In this document: one piece after another, positions 8,980 through 17,981 of the stretch
Layout: each line of letters starts with the position of its first letter
Position numbering within the stretch: position 1 is the first letter of the stretch
Origin: Burkholderiales bacterium PBB6
GTDB taxonomy: Bacteria > Pseudomonadota > Gammaproteobacteria > Burkholderiales > Burkholderiaceae_C
Assembly: GCA_002255925.1 (NCBI GenBank)
Contig: NKIH01000002.1
Coordinates: 558,001 to 622,000, forward strand
Direction of reading: 5' to 3'
DNA length: 64,000 bases
Translations under genes and position numbers: made by a program
Notes under the pieces: generated by a model
What the model was told of the DNA's origin: nothing
Databases searched by the model: none
What the model saw: the letters and a program-made list of their open reading frames with translations, nothing else

Positions 8980-11267
8980 AGAGCCAGACCAGCCAGACTG
9001 CGCTTGAGGCGGCGCCCATCGTTGCGCTGGCCGCCGAGTTGAGCGGCCCTGTACCGAGTGAATCGAATACAAGCTCCGGCGCGCCCAAGGCCGCCGATCT
9101 GCCGGATGCCGCGACGGCGCTGGAGCGCGCCCGCGCGTTTTCTGAGCCCTTGTTGTCAGGCCGGCCGCTGGACACCGGCGAAGACGGTTATGGCCATGCG
9201 CAAGGCGTGGCGGACATCCTCAAGCACATCGGTGGTGCGCCCAACCTGCAGGCCGCTGCCTACCTGGTCTACGCCGCTGATTTTCTGCAGCGGCCTGAAG
9301 ACGTGGTGGCCAAGGCCTTTGGCCCGTCTTACGCCAGCCTGGTGACGCTGACGCGCAAGCTGGTGCAGATCCAGCGTGCGGCCCGGGAAGCGCAGATCGA
9401 AGAAGACCAGCAAGCCCAGCAGACCGAGCGCGTGCGAAAGATGCTGCTGGCCTTCTCGCGCGATCTGCGCGTGGTGCTGCTGCGCCTGGCTTCGCGGCTG
9501 CAGACGCTGCGCTGGTACGCGGCCTCAAAAACACCGTGTCCGGCGGCGCTGGCGTCCGAATCAAGGCAGGTGTTTGCGCCGCTGGCCAACCGGCTGGGCA
9601 TCTGGCAGATCAAGTGGGAAATGGAGGACCTGGCCTTCCGCTTCCTGCAGCCTGATGAGTACAAGCGCATTGCAGGCTTGCTGGCGGAGAAGCGGGTGGA
9701 GCGTGAGGCCGGCATGCTGGCCGTGCAGCAGCAGCTCAGCGCCGATCTTCAGGCCCATGGCGTGGCCGCGCTGGTAACCGGGCGCCCGAAGCACCTCTAC
9801 AGCATCTGGAAAAAGATGCAGGGCAAGCAACTCGACTTTGCGCGGGTGATGGACGTGCGCGCCCTGCGCGTGGTGGTGGCCGATGTGCCCGCCTGCTACA
9901 GCGCGCTCAGCCGTGTGCATGAGCGCTTCCGGGCCGTGTCTGGTGAGTTCGACGACTACATCGCCCGGCCGAAGGCGAATGGTTACCGCTCTTTGCACAC
10001 CGTGGTGCTGGGCGATGATGACCGGCCGGTGGAGGTGCAGATCCGCACCCAGGCCATGCATGAGCATGCCGAGTACGGCGTGGCCGCGCATTGGGCCTAC
10101 AAGGAGGCGGGTGCCAAGGGTTATGCCGGCGTGGCCGCCGATGGCGACTTCGAAGAACGCGTGGCCGAAGCCCGCAAGGCCGTGCTGCGGCAACTGCTGG
10201 CTTGGGAGCGCGATTTTGCCGGGCCAGGCGGGCAGGGTGGTGATGCTGCCAGCCCGGCGTTTGATGACCGCATCTATGTGTTCACCCCGCAGGCGGCGGT
10301 GATCGAGCTGACGGCCGGCGCCACGCCGATCGACTTCGCGTATTCGCTGCACACCGATGTGGGCCACCGTTGCCGGGGCGCGAAGGTCGACGGTGTGATG
10401 GTGCCGCTCTCCACGCCGCTGGCCAACGGACAGACGGTGGAGGTGATCACGCTGAAGGAGGGCGGACCCTCGCTGGACTGGCTCAACCAGGAACTGGGGT
10501 TCCTGAAGAGCCCGCGGGCGCGGGCCAAGGTGCGTGGCTGGTTCAACGGCCAGGCGCAGGTGGAAACCATTGCCAAGGGCCGCGAGTCCGTTGAAAAGCT
10601 GCTGCAGCGCGAAGGCCGCACGGCGATGAAGCTCGACGACCTGGCGGGGCAGTTGGGCTTCAAGCATGCCGATGCCTTGTTCGAGGTGGTGGGCAAGGAC
10701 GAATACTCGCTGCGCAACATCGAGCAGCTGCTGCGCCCGCCTGAGCCCGAGGTGGAAGAGGACGTGCCCTTCCTGCGGCCGTCGCGTGCAGATGCCAGCG
10801 GCACCCGCGGCGGCGTGCTGGTGGTGGGTGTTGAAAGCCTGCTCACCAACCTGGCGCGCTGCTGCCGTCCGGCACCGCCCGATGCGATTGGTGGCTTCGT
10901 GACGCGCGGCAAGGGCGTGGCCGTGCACCGCCGCGATTGCCAGAACTTCCGGCACATGGCGGAGCGCTTGCCTGAGCGGGTGATCCCGGTCACCTGGGGT
11001 GAGCCGGCCAAGGGCAGCGAAGCCGCCTACCCGGTGGATGTGGTGATCGAGGCCGGTGATCGCCAGGGCCTGCTGCGCGACATCAGTGAAGTGTTCACCA
11101 AGGAGCGCATGAACGTGACGGGCGTGCACACCCAGTCGGTGCGCGACAGCCATGGCAAGACGGCCTGGATGACGTTCACCGTGGAAGTGGCCGATGCGTC
11201 CCGTTTGCAGCAGGTGATGAAGGTGGTCGCGCGCATCGCTGGCGTGCGGCACGTACGTAGAAAATAA
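8976..11267 (+). CDS. relA: RelA-type (p)ppGpp synthetase with degenerate hydrolase domain
   Basis: Ribosome-associated stringent-response enzyme of 763 residues. The N-terminal HD region is recognisable (HAQGVADILKHIG near 74-86), but the HD dyad is replaced: AAYLVYAADF at 94-103 stands where AxLLHDVVED is usual. The synthetase domain has RPKHLYSIWKKM (270-281), MDVRALRVV and RPKANGYRSLHT (331-342). The metal motif is EFDD at 324-327, the ExDD form of monofunctional RelA rather than the RxKD form of bifunctional enzymes. A TGS domain (about 425-487), a Cys-containing region (LARCCRP) and a C-terminal ACT domain follow. A hydrolase (spoT) is expected elsewhere in the genome. Confidence 0.94.
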   Translation: MKSQTSQTALEAAPIVALAAELSGPVPSESNTSSGAPKAADLPDAATALERARAFSEPLLSGRPLDTGEDGYGHAQGVADILKHIGGAPNLQAAAYLVYAADFLQRPEDVVAKAFGPSYASLVTLTRKLVQIQRAAREAQIEEDQQAQQTERVRKMLLAFSRDLRVVLLRLASRLQTLRWYAASKTPCPAALASESRQVFAPLANRLGIWQIKWEMEDLAFRFLQPDEYKRIAGLLAEKRVEREAGMLAVQQQLSADLQAHGVAALVTGRPKHLYSIWKKMQGKQLDFARVMDVRALRVVVADVPACYSALSRVHERFRAVSGEFDDYIARPKANGYRSLHTVVLGDDDRPVEVQIRTQAMHEHAEYGVAAHWAYKEAGAKGYAGVAADGDFEERVAEARKAVLRQLLAWERDFAGPGGQGGDAASPAFDDRIYVFTPQAAVIELTAGATPIDFAYSLHTDVGHRCRGAKVDGVMVPLSTPLANGQTVEVITLKEGGPSLDWLNQELGFLKSPRARAKVRGWFNGQAQVETIAKGRESVEKLLQREGRTAMKLDDLAGQLGFKHADALFEVVGKDEYSLRNIEQLLRPPEPEVEEDVPFLRPSRADASGTRGGVLVVGVESLLTNLARCCRPAPPDAIGGFVTRGKGVAVHRRDCQNFRHMAERLPERVIPVTWGEPAKGSEAAYPVDVVIEAGDRQGLLRDISEVFTKERMNVTGVHTQSVRDSHGKTAWMTFTVEVADASRLQQVMKVVARIAGVRHVRRK

Positions 11268-11286
11268 ACAATCGAATCCAAAAGGC

Positions 11287-11316
11287 TTGCGGGGCGTTGG
11301 AAAACCATGCTAAACT
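11287..11316 (+). promoter_or_regulatory. Promoter of tRNA-Val
   Basis: TTGCGG at 11287-11292 and TAAACT at 11311-11316 are separated by 18 bases and lie 20 bases before the mature tRNA 5' end. Confidence 0.6.
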
Positions 11317-11335
11317 GCTAGCTTCAGCAAACGAC

Positions 11336-11412
11336 AGGCGCGTAGCTCAGTTGGTTAGAGCACCACCTTGACATGGTGGGGGTCGTTGGTTCGAATCCAA
11401 TCGCGCCTACCA
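11336..11412 (+). tRNA. tRNA-Val (anticodon GAC)
   Basis: 77-base cloverleaf. The acceptor stem AGGCGCG pairs with CGCGCCT, followed by discriminator A and an encoded CCA. The D arm is GCTCAGTTGGTTAGAGC, the anticodon stem-loop holds GAC at 11370-11372, and the T arm is GTTGG-TTCGAAT-CCAAT. It closely resembles E. coli tRNA-Val(GAC) outside the acceptor stem. It is a single gene with its own promoter and terminator. Confidence 0.97.
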
Positions 11413-11451
11413 AATTCAGAACCAAGCCCAGCTTGGTTCGACTGGTAGGAA

Positions 11452-11485
11452 AGCCCGGAAGGTCTCAGATCTTCCGGGCTTTTTT
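11452..11485 (+). terminator. Rho-independent terminator of tRNA-Val
   Basis: The 10-base stem AGCCCGGAAG / CTTCCGGGCT with a 9-base loop is followed directly by a T run. Confidence 0.9.
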
Positions 11486-11558
11486 CATTTCCGGGCTGAT
11501 TTTCCCCGGCAATCACCCTGACAGTGCATTCCCGGGATGGCGCTTGGTGGTGGCCTCG

Positions 11559-11582
11559 TAGAATCTTTGTGCACTTGCACAA
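11559..11582 (+). promoter_or_regulatory. phaR -10 element with overlapping palindromic operator
   Basis: TAGAAT at 11559-11564 is a good -10. Immediately downstream, over the expected transcription start, lies TTGTGCACTTGCACAA (11567-11582), a perfect 7-2-7 inverted repeat. PhaR proteins are known to repress their own gene and to bind TGC/GCA-containing palindromes, so this is a probable PhaR operator; the assignment is inference. Confidence 0.55.
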
Positions 11583-11606
11583 TTTTGCTTCCGGAGCCCA
11601 CCCTCA

Positions 11607-12194
11607 ATGCCCACTTCCCGCCGCGCTGCTGCTGCCGACACCCGCCCCGACACCGAGGGCACGCCGGCCTTGCGCGTCTTGAAGAAGTACCCGAACCGGC
11701 GCCTCTATGACACCCTGGCCAGCACCTACATCACGCTGACCGATGTGAAGGCGATGGTGCTGGAAGGCATGGAGTTCGAGGTGCGCGACGCCAAGACGGG
11801 CGACGACCTGACCCGCAGCATCCTGCTGCAGATCATCCTGGAAGAGGAGAGCGGCGGCATGCCGATGTTCTCGTCGCAGATGCTTTCGCAGATCATCCGT
11901 TTCTACGGCCATGCCATGCAGGGCATGATGGGCTCGTACCTCGAGAAGAACCTGCAGACCTTCGTCGACATGCAGGGCCGCATGACCGAGCAGGCCCGCG
12001 GCCTGTATGACCCGGCCGCCTTCACCCCCGAGATGTGGGCGCAGTTCATGAGCGGCCAGGCCCCGGTGATGCAGGGCCTGATGGGCAACTATCTGGAGCA
12101 GTCGAAGAATCTGTTCGTGCAGATGCAGGAGCAGGTGCAGAAGCAGGCTGGCGGCCTGTTCCCGGCCTTCCCGGTGCCGCCCGCACAAAAATAA
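11607..12194 (+). CDS. phaR: PHB/PHA synthesis repressor PhaR
   Basis: Cytoplasmic regulator of 195 residues. In related species it binds nascent PHB granules and releases the phasin and phaR promoters when polymer is present. The conserved N-terminal DNA-binding domain reads RVLKKYPNRRLYDTLAS followed by YITLTDVKAMVLEGMEFEV. The PHB-accumulation domain follows (LTRSILLQIILEEESGG and FYGHAMQGMMGSYLEKN). The C-terminal third holds amphipathic, Gln/Met-rich helices typical of granule binding. CGGAGC about 11 bases upstream is a weak ribosome site. Confidence 0.95.
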   Translation: MPTSRRAAAADTRPDTEGTPALRVLKKYPNRRLYDTLASTYITLTDVKAMVLEGMEFEVRDAKTGDDLTRSILLQIILEEESGGMPMFSSQMLSQIIRFYGHAMQGMMGSYLEKNLQTFVDMQGRMTEQARGLYDPAAFTPEMWAQFMSGQAPVMQGLMGNYLEQSKNLFVQMQEQVQKQAGGLFPAFPVPPAQK

Positions 12195-12271
12195 GTGCCA
12201 CAAAACGCCCGGAAAGGTCGAACCAGGCCCGACTTGGGCGACTGAGGCGGGCAATGTCCGGTCGGGTTTGC

Positions 12272-12277
12272 GACAAT
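12272..12277 (+). promoter_or_regulatory. Candidate -10 element of rimO
   Basis: GACAAT matches the -10 consensus at 4 of 6 positions and ends 7 bases before the rimO ATG. No Shine-Dalgarno sequence lies between. A leaderless or near-leaderless mRNA is suggested. Confidence 0.35.
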
Positions 12278-12284
12278 CGGGCCC

Positions 12285-13655
12285 ATGAGTTCCGACCACA
12301 CCGCACCCACCATCGGGTTTGTCAGCCTCGGCTGCCCGAAGGCCCTGACCGACTCCGAGCTGATCCTGACCCAGCTGTCCGCCGAGGGTTACAAGACCAG
12401 CAAGACCTACCAGGGCGCCGATCTGGTGATCGTCAACACCTGCGGCTTCATCGACGATGCCGTCAAGGAAAGCCTGGACACCATCGGTGAAGCCCTGGCC
12501 GAAAACGGCAAGGTGATCGTCACCGGCTGCCTTGGCGCACGCCAGGCTGACAGCGGTGAAAACATGGTTCGTGCCGTGCACCCGAAGGTGCTGGCTGTCA
12601 CCGGCCCGCACGCCACCCAGGAAGTGATGGACGCGGTGCACACCCATGTGCCCAAGCCGCATGATCCGTTCATCGACCTGGTGCCGGCCGCCGGCATCAA
12701 GCTCACGCCGCGGCACTACGCTTATCTGAAGATCAGCGAAGGCTGCAACCATCGCTGCACCTTCTGCATCATCCCGAGCATGCGCGGCGACCTGGTTTCG
12801 CGCCCGGTGGGTGATGTGTTGAGCGAAGCCCGCGCGCTGTTCGAAGGCGGCGTCAAGGAGTTGCTGGTGGTCAGCCAGGACACGTCTGCCTACGGCGTGG
12901 ACGTGAAGTACCGCACCGGCTTCTGGGACGGCGCGCCGGTCAAGACCCGCATGCTCGACCTGACGGCCAAGCTGGGTGAGCTGGCCCGCCAGCACGGCGC
13001 CTGGGTGCGTCTGCATTACGTCTACCCGTATCCGCACGTCGACGAGATCATTCCTCTCATGGCAGAAGGCCTTGTGCTGCCGTATCTGGACGTGCCGTTC
13101 CAGCACGCGCACCCCGATGTGCTCAAGCGCATGAAGCGTCCGGCCAGCGGCGAGAAGAACCTCGAACGCATCCTGCGCTGGCGCGAGCTGTGCCCGGACA
13201 TCGTCATCCGCTCGACCTTCATCGCCGGCTTCCCCGGTGAAACCGAAGAAGAGTTCAGCTACCTGCTCGACTTCCTGAAGGAAGCGCAGATCGACCGCGC
13301 GGGCTGCTTCGCCTACTCGCCGGTGAATGGCGCCACGGCCAATGAGCTGCCGGGTGCCTTGCCGGACGAGCTGCGTGAAGAGCGCCGTGCCCGCTTCATG
13401 GAAGTGGCCGAGCAGGTGTCGATTGCCCGCCTGCAGCGCCGTGTGGGTGCCACGATGCAGGTGCTGGTGGACAGCGCGCCTGTGCTGGGCCGCCGTGGTG
13501 GCATGGCCCGCACCTACGCAGACGCGCCCGAGATCGACGGCACCGTACGCCTGCTGCCGCCGGCCAAGGCCTCGACGCAGTTGCGTGTGGGTGAGTTTGC
13601 CCGCGCCCGCATCGTGTCGGTCGACGGCCACGATTTGATCGGCGAGCCGATCTGA
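12285..13655 (+). CDS. rimO: Ribosomal protein S12 methylthiotransferase
   Basis: RimO methylthiolates the conserved aspartate of ribosomal protein S12 (Asp88 in E. coli numbering). The protein has 456 residues. The N-terminal UPF0004 domain supplies C17, C53 and C82 for the auxiliary iron-sulfur cluster. The radical SAM cluster is bound by C154, C158 and C161 in [21 protein letters not shown]-terminal TRAM domain starts near 385. The [12 protein letters not shown] start and the [11 protein letters not shown] stretch distinguish RimO from MiaB. Confidence 0.96.
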   Translation: MSSDHTAPTIGFVSLGCPKALTDSELILTQLSAEGYKTSKTYQGADLVIVNTCGFIDDAVKESLDTIGEALAENGKVIVTGCLGARQADSGENMVRAVHPKVLAVTGPHATQEVMDAVHTHVPKPHDPFIDLVPAAGIKLTPRHYAYLKISEGCNHRCTFCIIPSMRGDLVSRPVGDVLSEARALFEGGVKELLVVSQDTSAYGVDVKYRTGFWDGAPVKTRMLDLTAKLGELARQHGAWVRLHYVYPYPHVDEIIPLMAEGLVLPYLDVPFQHAHPDVLKRMKRPASGEKNLERILRWRELCPDIVIRSTFIAGFPGETEEEFSYLLDFLKEAQIDRAGCFAYSPVNGATANELPGALPDELREERRARFMEVAEQVSIARLQRRVGATMQVLVDSAPVLGRRGGMARTYADAPEIDGTVRLLPPAKASTQLRVGEFARARIVSVDGHDLIGEPI

Positions 13656-13672
13656 GGCCGCGGTGGCGGTGA

Positions 13673-13678
13673 TACAAC
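13673..13678 (+). promoter_or_regulatory. Candidate -10 element of metC
   Basis: TACAAC (4 of 6 against the consensus) ends 7 bases before the metC ATG, the same geometry as at ispD, rimO and clpS. Confidence 0.3.
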
Positions 13679-13685
13679 CGGGGTC

Positions 13686-14882
13686 ATGCATGACGATGAC
13701 CACACCGCCACCCGCCTGATTCACCATCCGTACACCGCCCCGGCTGATTTCGAATCGCCGGTGGTGCCGGTGGCGAAGGCGTCGACTGTCTACTTCCCGA
13801 ACATGGCTGCGCTGCGCGCGCGCCGCTGGGTCGACAAGAGCGCCTACACCTACGGGCTGCACGGCACGCCCACCACCTACACGCTGGAAGCCCGCCTGGC
13901 GACGCTGGAACATGCGCGCCATGTGCTGCTGGCGCCCAGCGGGCTGAGCGCGGTCACGCTGGTCGACATGGCCTTGCTGGGGCAGGGCGACAAGGTGCTG
14001 CTGCCCGACAACGTGTACTGGCCGAACAAGGATTTCAGCCGCCACGAGCTGGCGCGCTGGGGCATTGCACACGACGTGTATGACCCACTGGATGTGGCCA
14101 CGCTGGCGGCCAGGCTGACGCCGGAGGTGAAGCTGGTGTGGCTGGAAGCGCCGGGCTCGGTGAGCATGGAGTTTCCGGATCTGGAGGGCCTGATCCGCTG
14201 CGTGCGCGCCCACGCACCGCAGGCGCTGATCGCCCTCGACAACACCTGGGGCGCTGGCCTGGCGTTCAACCCGTTTGCCATGCGGCAAGGCGTGGGCGTG
14301 GACCTGACGGTGCATGCGCTGACCAAGTACCCCTCAGGCGGCGGTGACGTGCTGATGGGCTCGGTGGCTTGCCTCGACGACGCCTTGCATGAGCGCCTGG
14401 CCTGGACCCACAGCCGCCTGGGCCTGGGCGTGGGTGCGAACGACGTGGAAGCGGTGCTGCGCGCCTTGCCGACCGTGGCCTTGCGCTACCACGCACAAGA
14501 TGCGGCGGCCCGCCAGATTGCCCTTTGGGCGCAGCAGCATGCAGCCGTGCGGCGTGTGCTGCACCCCGCGCTGCCTGATTCGCCCGGCCATGCCCATTGG
14601 GCTGCCACCTGCCATGCAGCCGCGGGCTTGCTGACGCTGGAGATCGACCCGCGCTTCAGCGCCGCGGCGGTGGATGCCTTCGTCGAGCAGCTCGAGTACT
14701 TCCGCATCGGCTGGAGCTGGGGCGGCGCGGTCAGCCTGGCGGTGCCTTACCAGGCTCAGGCCATGCGCCAGTTGCCGCAGCCGTATGCCGGCGTGCTGGT
14801 GCGGCTGTGCATCGGTCTGGAAAACGTGAACGACTTGATCGCCGACCTGGGCCGGGGGCTGGACGCACTGGCGGCGGCCTGA
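13686..14882 (+). CDS. metC: Cystathionine beta-lyase
   Basis: PLP enzyme of the Cys/Met-metabolism (gamma) family, 398 residues. It cleaves cystathionine to homocysteine, pyruvate and ammonia in methionine synthesis. The cofactor lysine is K214 in VHALTKYPSGGGDVLMG, and the PLP-binding region LALDNTWGAG (181-191, ALDNTWGAG) is clear. YTYGLHGTPTTYTLE near 55-68 fits the beta-lyase branch. Gamma-synthase or gamma-lyase activity cannot be fully excluded from sequence. Confidence 0.9.
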   Translation: MHDDDHTATRLIHHPYTAPADFESPVVPVAKASTVYFPNMAALRARRWVDKSAYTYGLHGTPTTYTLEARLATLEHARHVLLAPSGLSAVTLVDMALLGQGDKVLLPDNVYWPNKDFSRHELARWGIAHDVYDPLDVATLAARLTPEVKLVWLEAPGSVSMEFPDLEGLIRCVRAHAPQALIALDNTWGAGLAFNPFAMRQGVGVDLTVHALTKYPSGGGDVLMGSVACLDDALHERLAWTHSRLGLGVGANDVEAVLRALPTVALRYHAQDAAARQIALWAQQHAAVRRVLHPALPDSPGHAHWAATCHAAAGLLTLEIDPRFSAAAVDAFVEQLEYFRIGWSWGGAVSLAVPYQAQAMRQLPQPYAGVLVRLCIGLENVNDLIADLGRGLDALAAA

Positions 14883-14903
14883 ACGCCCGCCAGAACGTCA
14901 GCC

Positions 14904-16070
14904 TCAGCCAGTAACGGCCGCCTTGGCCAGCCAGGCGGGCATCTGCTGCAGGCCCAGCACGCGGCCTGCGGCGCCCAGCTTGATGGCCTCGGCGGGCATG
15001 CCCCACACCACGCTGCTGGCCTCGTCCTGGGCCGCGGTCTGGGCACCGGCCTGCATCATCTCCAGCAGGCCCCGGGCGCCGTCGTCACCCATGCCCGTGA
15101 GCAGGATGCCCACGGCATTGCGCCCGACGCTTTGCGCCACCGACTTGAACAACACGTCCACCGAGGGCTTGTGCCGGTTCACCAGCGGCCCGTCGGCCAC
15201 CTTCACCAGGTATTGCGCGCCACTGCGCTCCAGCCGCATGTGCTTGCCTCCCGGCGCAATCAGCACCCGGCCCGGCAACACGCGGTCGCCGTCACGCGCT
15301 TCGGCCACATCCATTTCGCACAGCCCGTTCAGGCGCGCTGCCAGTGAGGCGGTGAACTGCTCGGGCATGTGCTGCACCAGCACGATGCCGGGCGTGGTGC
15401 GCGGCAGCTGGGTGAGCAAGGCTTCCATGGTCTGCACCCCGCCGGTAGACAGCCCGAGCGCGATGACCTTGTCGGTGGTGGCCGCCATGGCGCCGGTGGT
15501 GGCGGGCATGGGCATCTGGCGCGCCGCGAGTGCGGCCGGTGAGCCGGGCACGGGGGGGAGCCGGTTGCCCAACGCAGTCGGCATGCCTGGTGCGCCGGGC
15601 AGAGCGGGCATGCCCGCAGCCTTGGACAGCGCAGGCGCGCCGCTGTTCACCGGCATGGCTTTCAGGTTGGCCTTGGCGGCGGCGCGCACGGCGTCCACCA
15701 GCCCGTTGCCACCGTCGCCCAGAAAATCCCGCAGCCCTTGCGTTGGCTTGGTCACGAAGCTCACGGCGCCGGCGGCCAGTGCCTGCAAGGTGGTTTCACA
15801 GCCCACCAGCGTCAAGGTCGAACACATCACCACCGGCGTGGGCCGGTGTGCCATCACCTGCTTGAGGAAGGAGATGCCGTCCATGCGCGGCATTTCCACA
15901 TCCAGCACCAGCACGTCGGGCCACTGGGCCTGCATCTTGGGCCAGGCAAACAGCGGGTCAGACGCGGTGGCGATGACCTCGAAGCCGGCTGCCGTCATCA
16001 GGTTCGACAGGTGGGTGCGCACGACGGCGGAGTCGTCCACCAGCATCACCTTGATCTTGTTGTTGGGCAT
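14904..16070 (-). CDS. cheB: Chemotaxis methylesterase/deamidase CheB
   Basis: CheB demethylates receptor glutamates when phosphorylated by CheA, giving adaptation. It has 388 residues. The receiver domain has phosphoacceptor D57 in [14 protein letters not shown] long Pro/Ala/Met-rich linker (about 130-197) precedes the methylesterase domain with catalytic S208 (GLSTGG), H234 (VQHMPEQF) and D330 (TGMGDDG). It is the last gene of the chemotaxis block, convergent with metC, which ends 21 bases away. Confidence 0.96.
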   Translation of the reverse strand: MPNNKIKVMLVDDSAVVRTHLSNLMTAAGFEVIATASDPLFAWPKMQAQWPDVLVLDVEMPRMDGISFLKQVMAHRPTPVVMCSTLTLVGCETTLQALAAGAVSFVTKPTQGLRDFLGDGGNGLVDAVRAAAKANLKAMPVNSGAPALSKAAGMPALPGAPGMPTALGNRLPPVPGSPAALAARQMPMPATTGAMAATTDKVIALGLSTGGVQTMEALLTQLPRTTPGIVLVQHMPEQFTASLAARLNGLCEMDVAEARDGDRVLPGRVLIAPGGKHMRLERSGAQYLVKVADGPLVNRHKPSVDVLFKSVAQSVGRNAVGILLTGMGDDGARGLLEMMQAGAQTAAQDEASSVVWGMPAEAIKLGAAGRVLGLQQMPAWLAKAAVTG

Positions 16071-16099
16071 GCCTTGGGTACTCCTCGTTGTTCAGACCA

Positions 16100-16591
16100 T
16101 CAACCGATGGGTTGGCCGCGGCGCATTTCCACCGAGCCGTCGATCAGACTCATCCGGACGATGCGGGGCACGTTGTCGCCCACGTCGACGCCGACCAGGC
16201 CGAAGCCGAACTGGTCGATCAGCGACCAGCCCATCTCGATGTTGCGTTCACCGATGTTGCGGTTGGTGCGCTCCAGCTCGGGCATGGTGTCGGCACCGCC
16301 ATAAATGTGGGCTTCAAAGTCGGCGGGCTTGGTGCCGGCGCGCTTGAGGGCGTCCACCAGCATGCCGATGGCCTCGTCACCGAACTTGCCGTCACGCGGC
16401 TCGTTCGCCGGGCGCTGGCGGTTGGGCAGCAGGTAGTGGCACATGCCGCCGATGCGGTGCCTCGGGTTCCACAAGGTGACCGCCACACAGGAGCCGATCA
16501 GCGTGCGCAGGCTGGGCACGCCCGCGCCGAAGAACAGCTCTCCGGGCATCAGGTTCAGCTCACGGGGGCCGGTCCAGCCGCGATCAGGCAT
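16100..16591 (-). CDS. cheD: Chemoreceptor glutamine deamidase CheD
   Basis: CheD deamidates receptor glutamines. It has 163 residues with catalytic C35 in LIGSCVAVTLW and H52 in GGMCHYLLP. KFGDEAIGMLVDAL and YGGADTMPELE are further family motifs. Its start overlaps the cheR stop by 8 bases. In Gram-positive systems CheD also docks to CheC, but no cheC or cheX is visible here. Confidence 0.95.
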   Translation of the reverse strand: MPDRGWTGPRELNLMPGELFFGAGVPSLRTLIGSCVAVTLWNPRHRIGGMCHYLLPNRQRPANEPRDGKFGDEAIGMLVDALKRAGTKPADFEAHIYGGADTMPELERTNRNIGERNIEMGWSLIDQFGFGLVGVDVGDNVPRIVRMSLIDGSVEMRRGQPIG

Positions 16592-17378
16592 GGGTGTACA
16601 CCGCGGGTTGCAGGGTCTTGAGCGGCAGGCTCAGGTTCACCAGCGATTCCGAGTGACCCGAAAACAGCAGGCCACCGGGGGCGAGCTTCTTCATCACGCG
16701 CGAGACGATTTCGCGCTTGGACGGCACGTCGAAATAGATCAGCACATTGCGCAGGAAAATCACCTGGAACTCGCCGATCTCGGGCAGCTGCTCCAGCAGG
16801 TTCGCGGTCTGGAAGTGGACGTGGTCACGCAGCTCACGCGCCATCAGCATGTGTTGCGCATAGTCGCCGTGGCCACGCAGGCAGTAGCGCTTGCGGTAGT
16901 ACTCGGGAATGCCTTCAGCACGGCTCAGCGGATACAGGCCCTTGTTGGCCGTGTCGACCACGCTGGTGGACAGATCCGTGCCCACCACCTGCCACGGCCG
17001 CTGCTGCAGGCGGTCGCGCAGCACCATGGCGATGCTGTAGGCCTCTTCGCCCGATGAGCTGGCACCGCTCCAGACGCGGAAGGCGCCGGGGCCTTTCCAG
17101 GTTTCCAGGTGCGCGCCGAGGTACTGGAAGTGCTCGGGCTCGCGGAAGAAATAGGTTTCGTTGGTGGTCAGCCGGTCGACCAGCCGCACCTGCTCGTCTG
17201 CCGCGGCAGACGACAGCGCCCAGCCCACATAGGTGTCGAGATCGGTGTGACCCGCCTCGTTGGCCAGGCGTTGCAGCCGGCCCTGCACCAGTGCCAGCTT
17301 GTCTGGCCCGAGGCGGATGCCCGACTGGGCATGGAAAAAATCCGTGACAGCGACAAAGCTGTGTTGCGACAGGTTCAT
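16584..17378 (-). CDS. cheR: Chemotaxis methyltransferase CheR
   Basis: SAM-dependent methyltransferase of 264 residues that methylates receptor glutamates. The N-terminal helical domain (about 1-75) is followed by the SAM-binding region VWSGASSSGEEAYSIAMVL. TNETYFFREPEHF and FLRNVLIYFD are family signatures. No C-terminal TPR is present. It lies between cheW and cheD. Confidence 0.96.
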   Translation of the reverse strand: MNLSQHSFVAVTDFFHAQSGIRLGPDKLALVQGRLQRLANEAGHTDLDTYVGWALSSAAADEQVRLVDRLTTNETYFFREPEHFQYLGAHLETWKGPGAFRVWSGASSSGEEAYSIAMVLRDRLQQRPWQVVGTDLSTSVVDTANKGLYPLSRAEGIPEYYRKRYCLRGHGDYAQHMLMARELRDHVHFQTANLLEQLPEIGEFQVIFLRNVLIYFDVPSKREIVSRVMKKLAPGGLLFSGHSESLVNLSLPLKTLQPAVYTHA

Positions 17379-17418
17379 GACGGCGTCCGACGAGGCACTG
17401 GGCGGAGGGGTGGCAGCG

Positions 17419-17967
17419 TCAATGCAGCCACCGCGATTGGTCGCAGTGCTCGCCCACCAGCCGATGCAGTTCGGTCTCGTCGAAGATGCGTGTCAGGTCC
17501 AGCAGCTCAACGCTCTGGCCGTGTACCCGTGCGATGCCGCCGATGAATTGCGGCGAGACGCGCGTGCCGATCGACGGGGCTGGTGCCACCTCATCGGCAC
17601 ACAGCTCCAGCACCTCGTGCACGGCATCCACCAGCACGCCATGACGCTGGTTCTGACCGTCGGTGTTGTGGGTTTCCACGATCACGATGCAGGAGCGGCG
17701 ACCAATCTCGGTGCGCGGCAAGCTCAGCCGCTGGCTGAGGTCGAACACCGGCACCACCGAGCCGCGCAGGTTCATCACGCCGCGCACGAAGCGCGGCATC
17801 ATCGGCACCTCGGTCAAGCTGACCACTTGCAGAATTTCGCGCACGGCTTCGATCGGCACGGCGTAGAGCGCATCGCCAAGCGCAAAGCGCAGCAGTTGCC
17901 TGCGCTCCTGCGACGGGTCTGGCTCAGCCGCACGCTGCGCCAGTGCGTGGTGGATGGTTTGGTTCAT
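17419..17967 (-). CDS. cheW: Chemotaxis coupling protein CheW
   Basis: Adaptor linking receptors to CheA, 182 residues. The CheW fold covers most of the chain: FALGDALYAVPIEAVREIL, the strand RFVRGVMNLRGSVVPVFDLSQRL and the second half ending GGIARVHGQSVELLDLTRIF. The N-terminal 25 residues and C-terminal 15 residues extend beyond the core. It sits 14 bases downstream of the receptor gene. Confidence 0.94.
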   Translation of the reverse strand: MNQTIHHALAQRAAEPDPSQERRQLLRFALGDALYAVPIEAVREILQVVSLTEVPMMPRFVRGVMNLRGSVVPVFDLSQRLSLPRTEIGRRSCIVIVETHNTDGQNQRHGVLVDAVHEVLELCADEVAPAPSIGTRVSPQFIGGIARVHGQSVELLDLTRIFDETELHRLVGEHCDQSRWLH

Positions 17968-17981
17968 CGTGGCTGCGCGGC

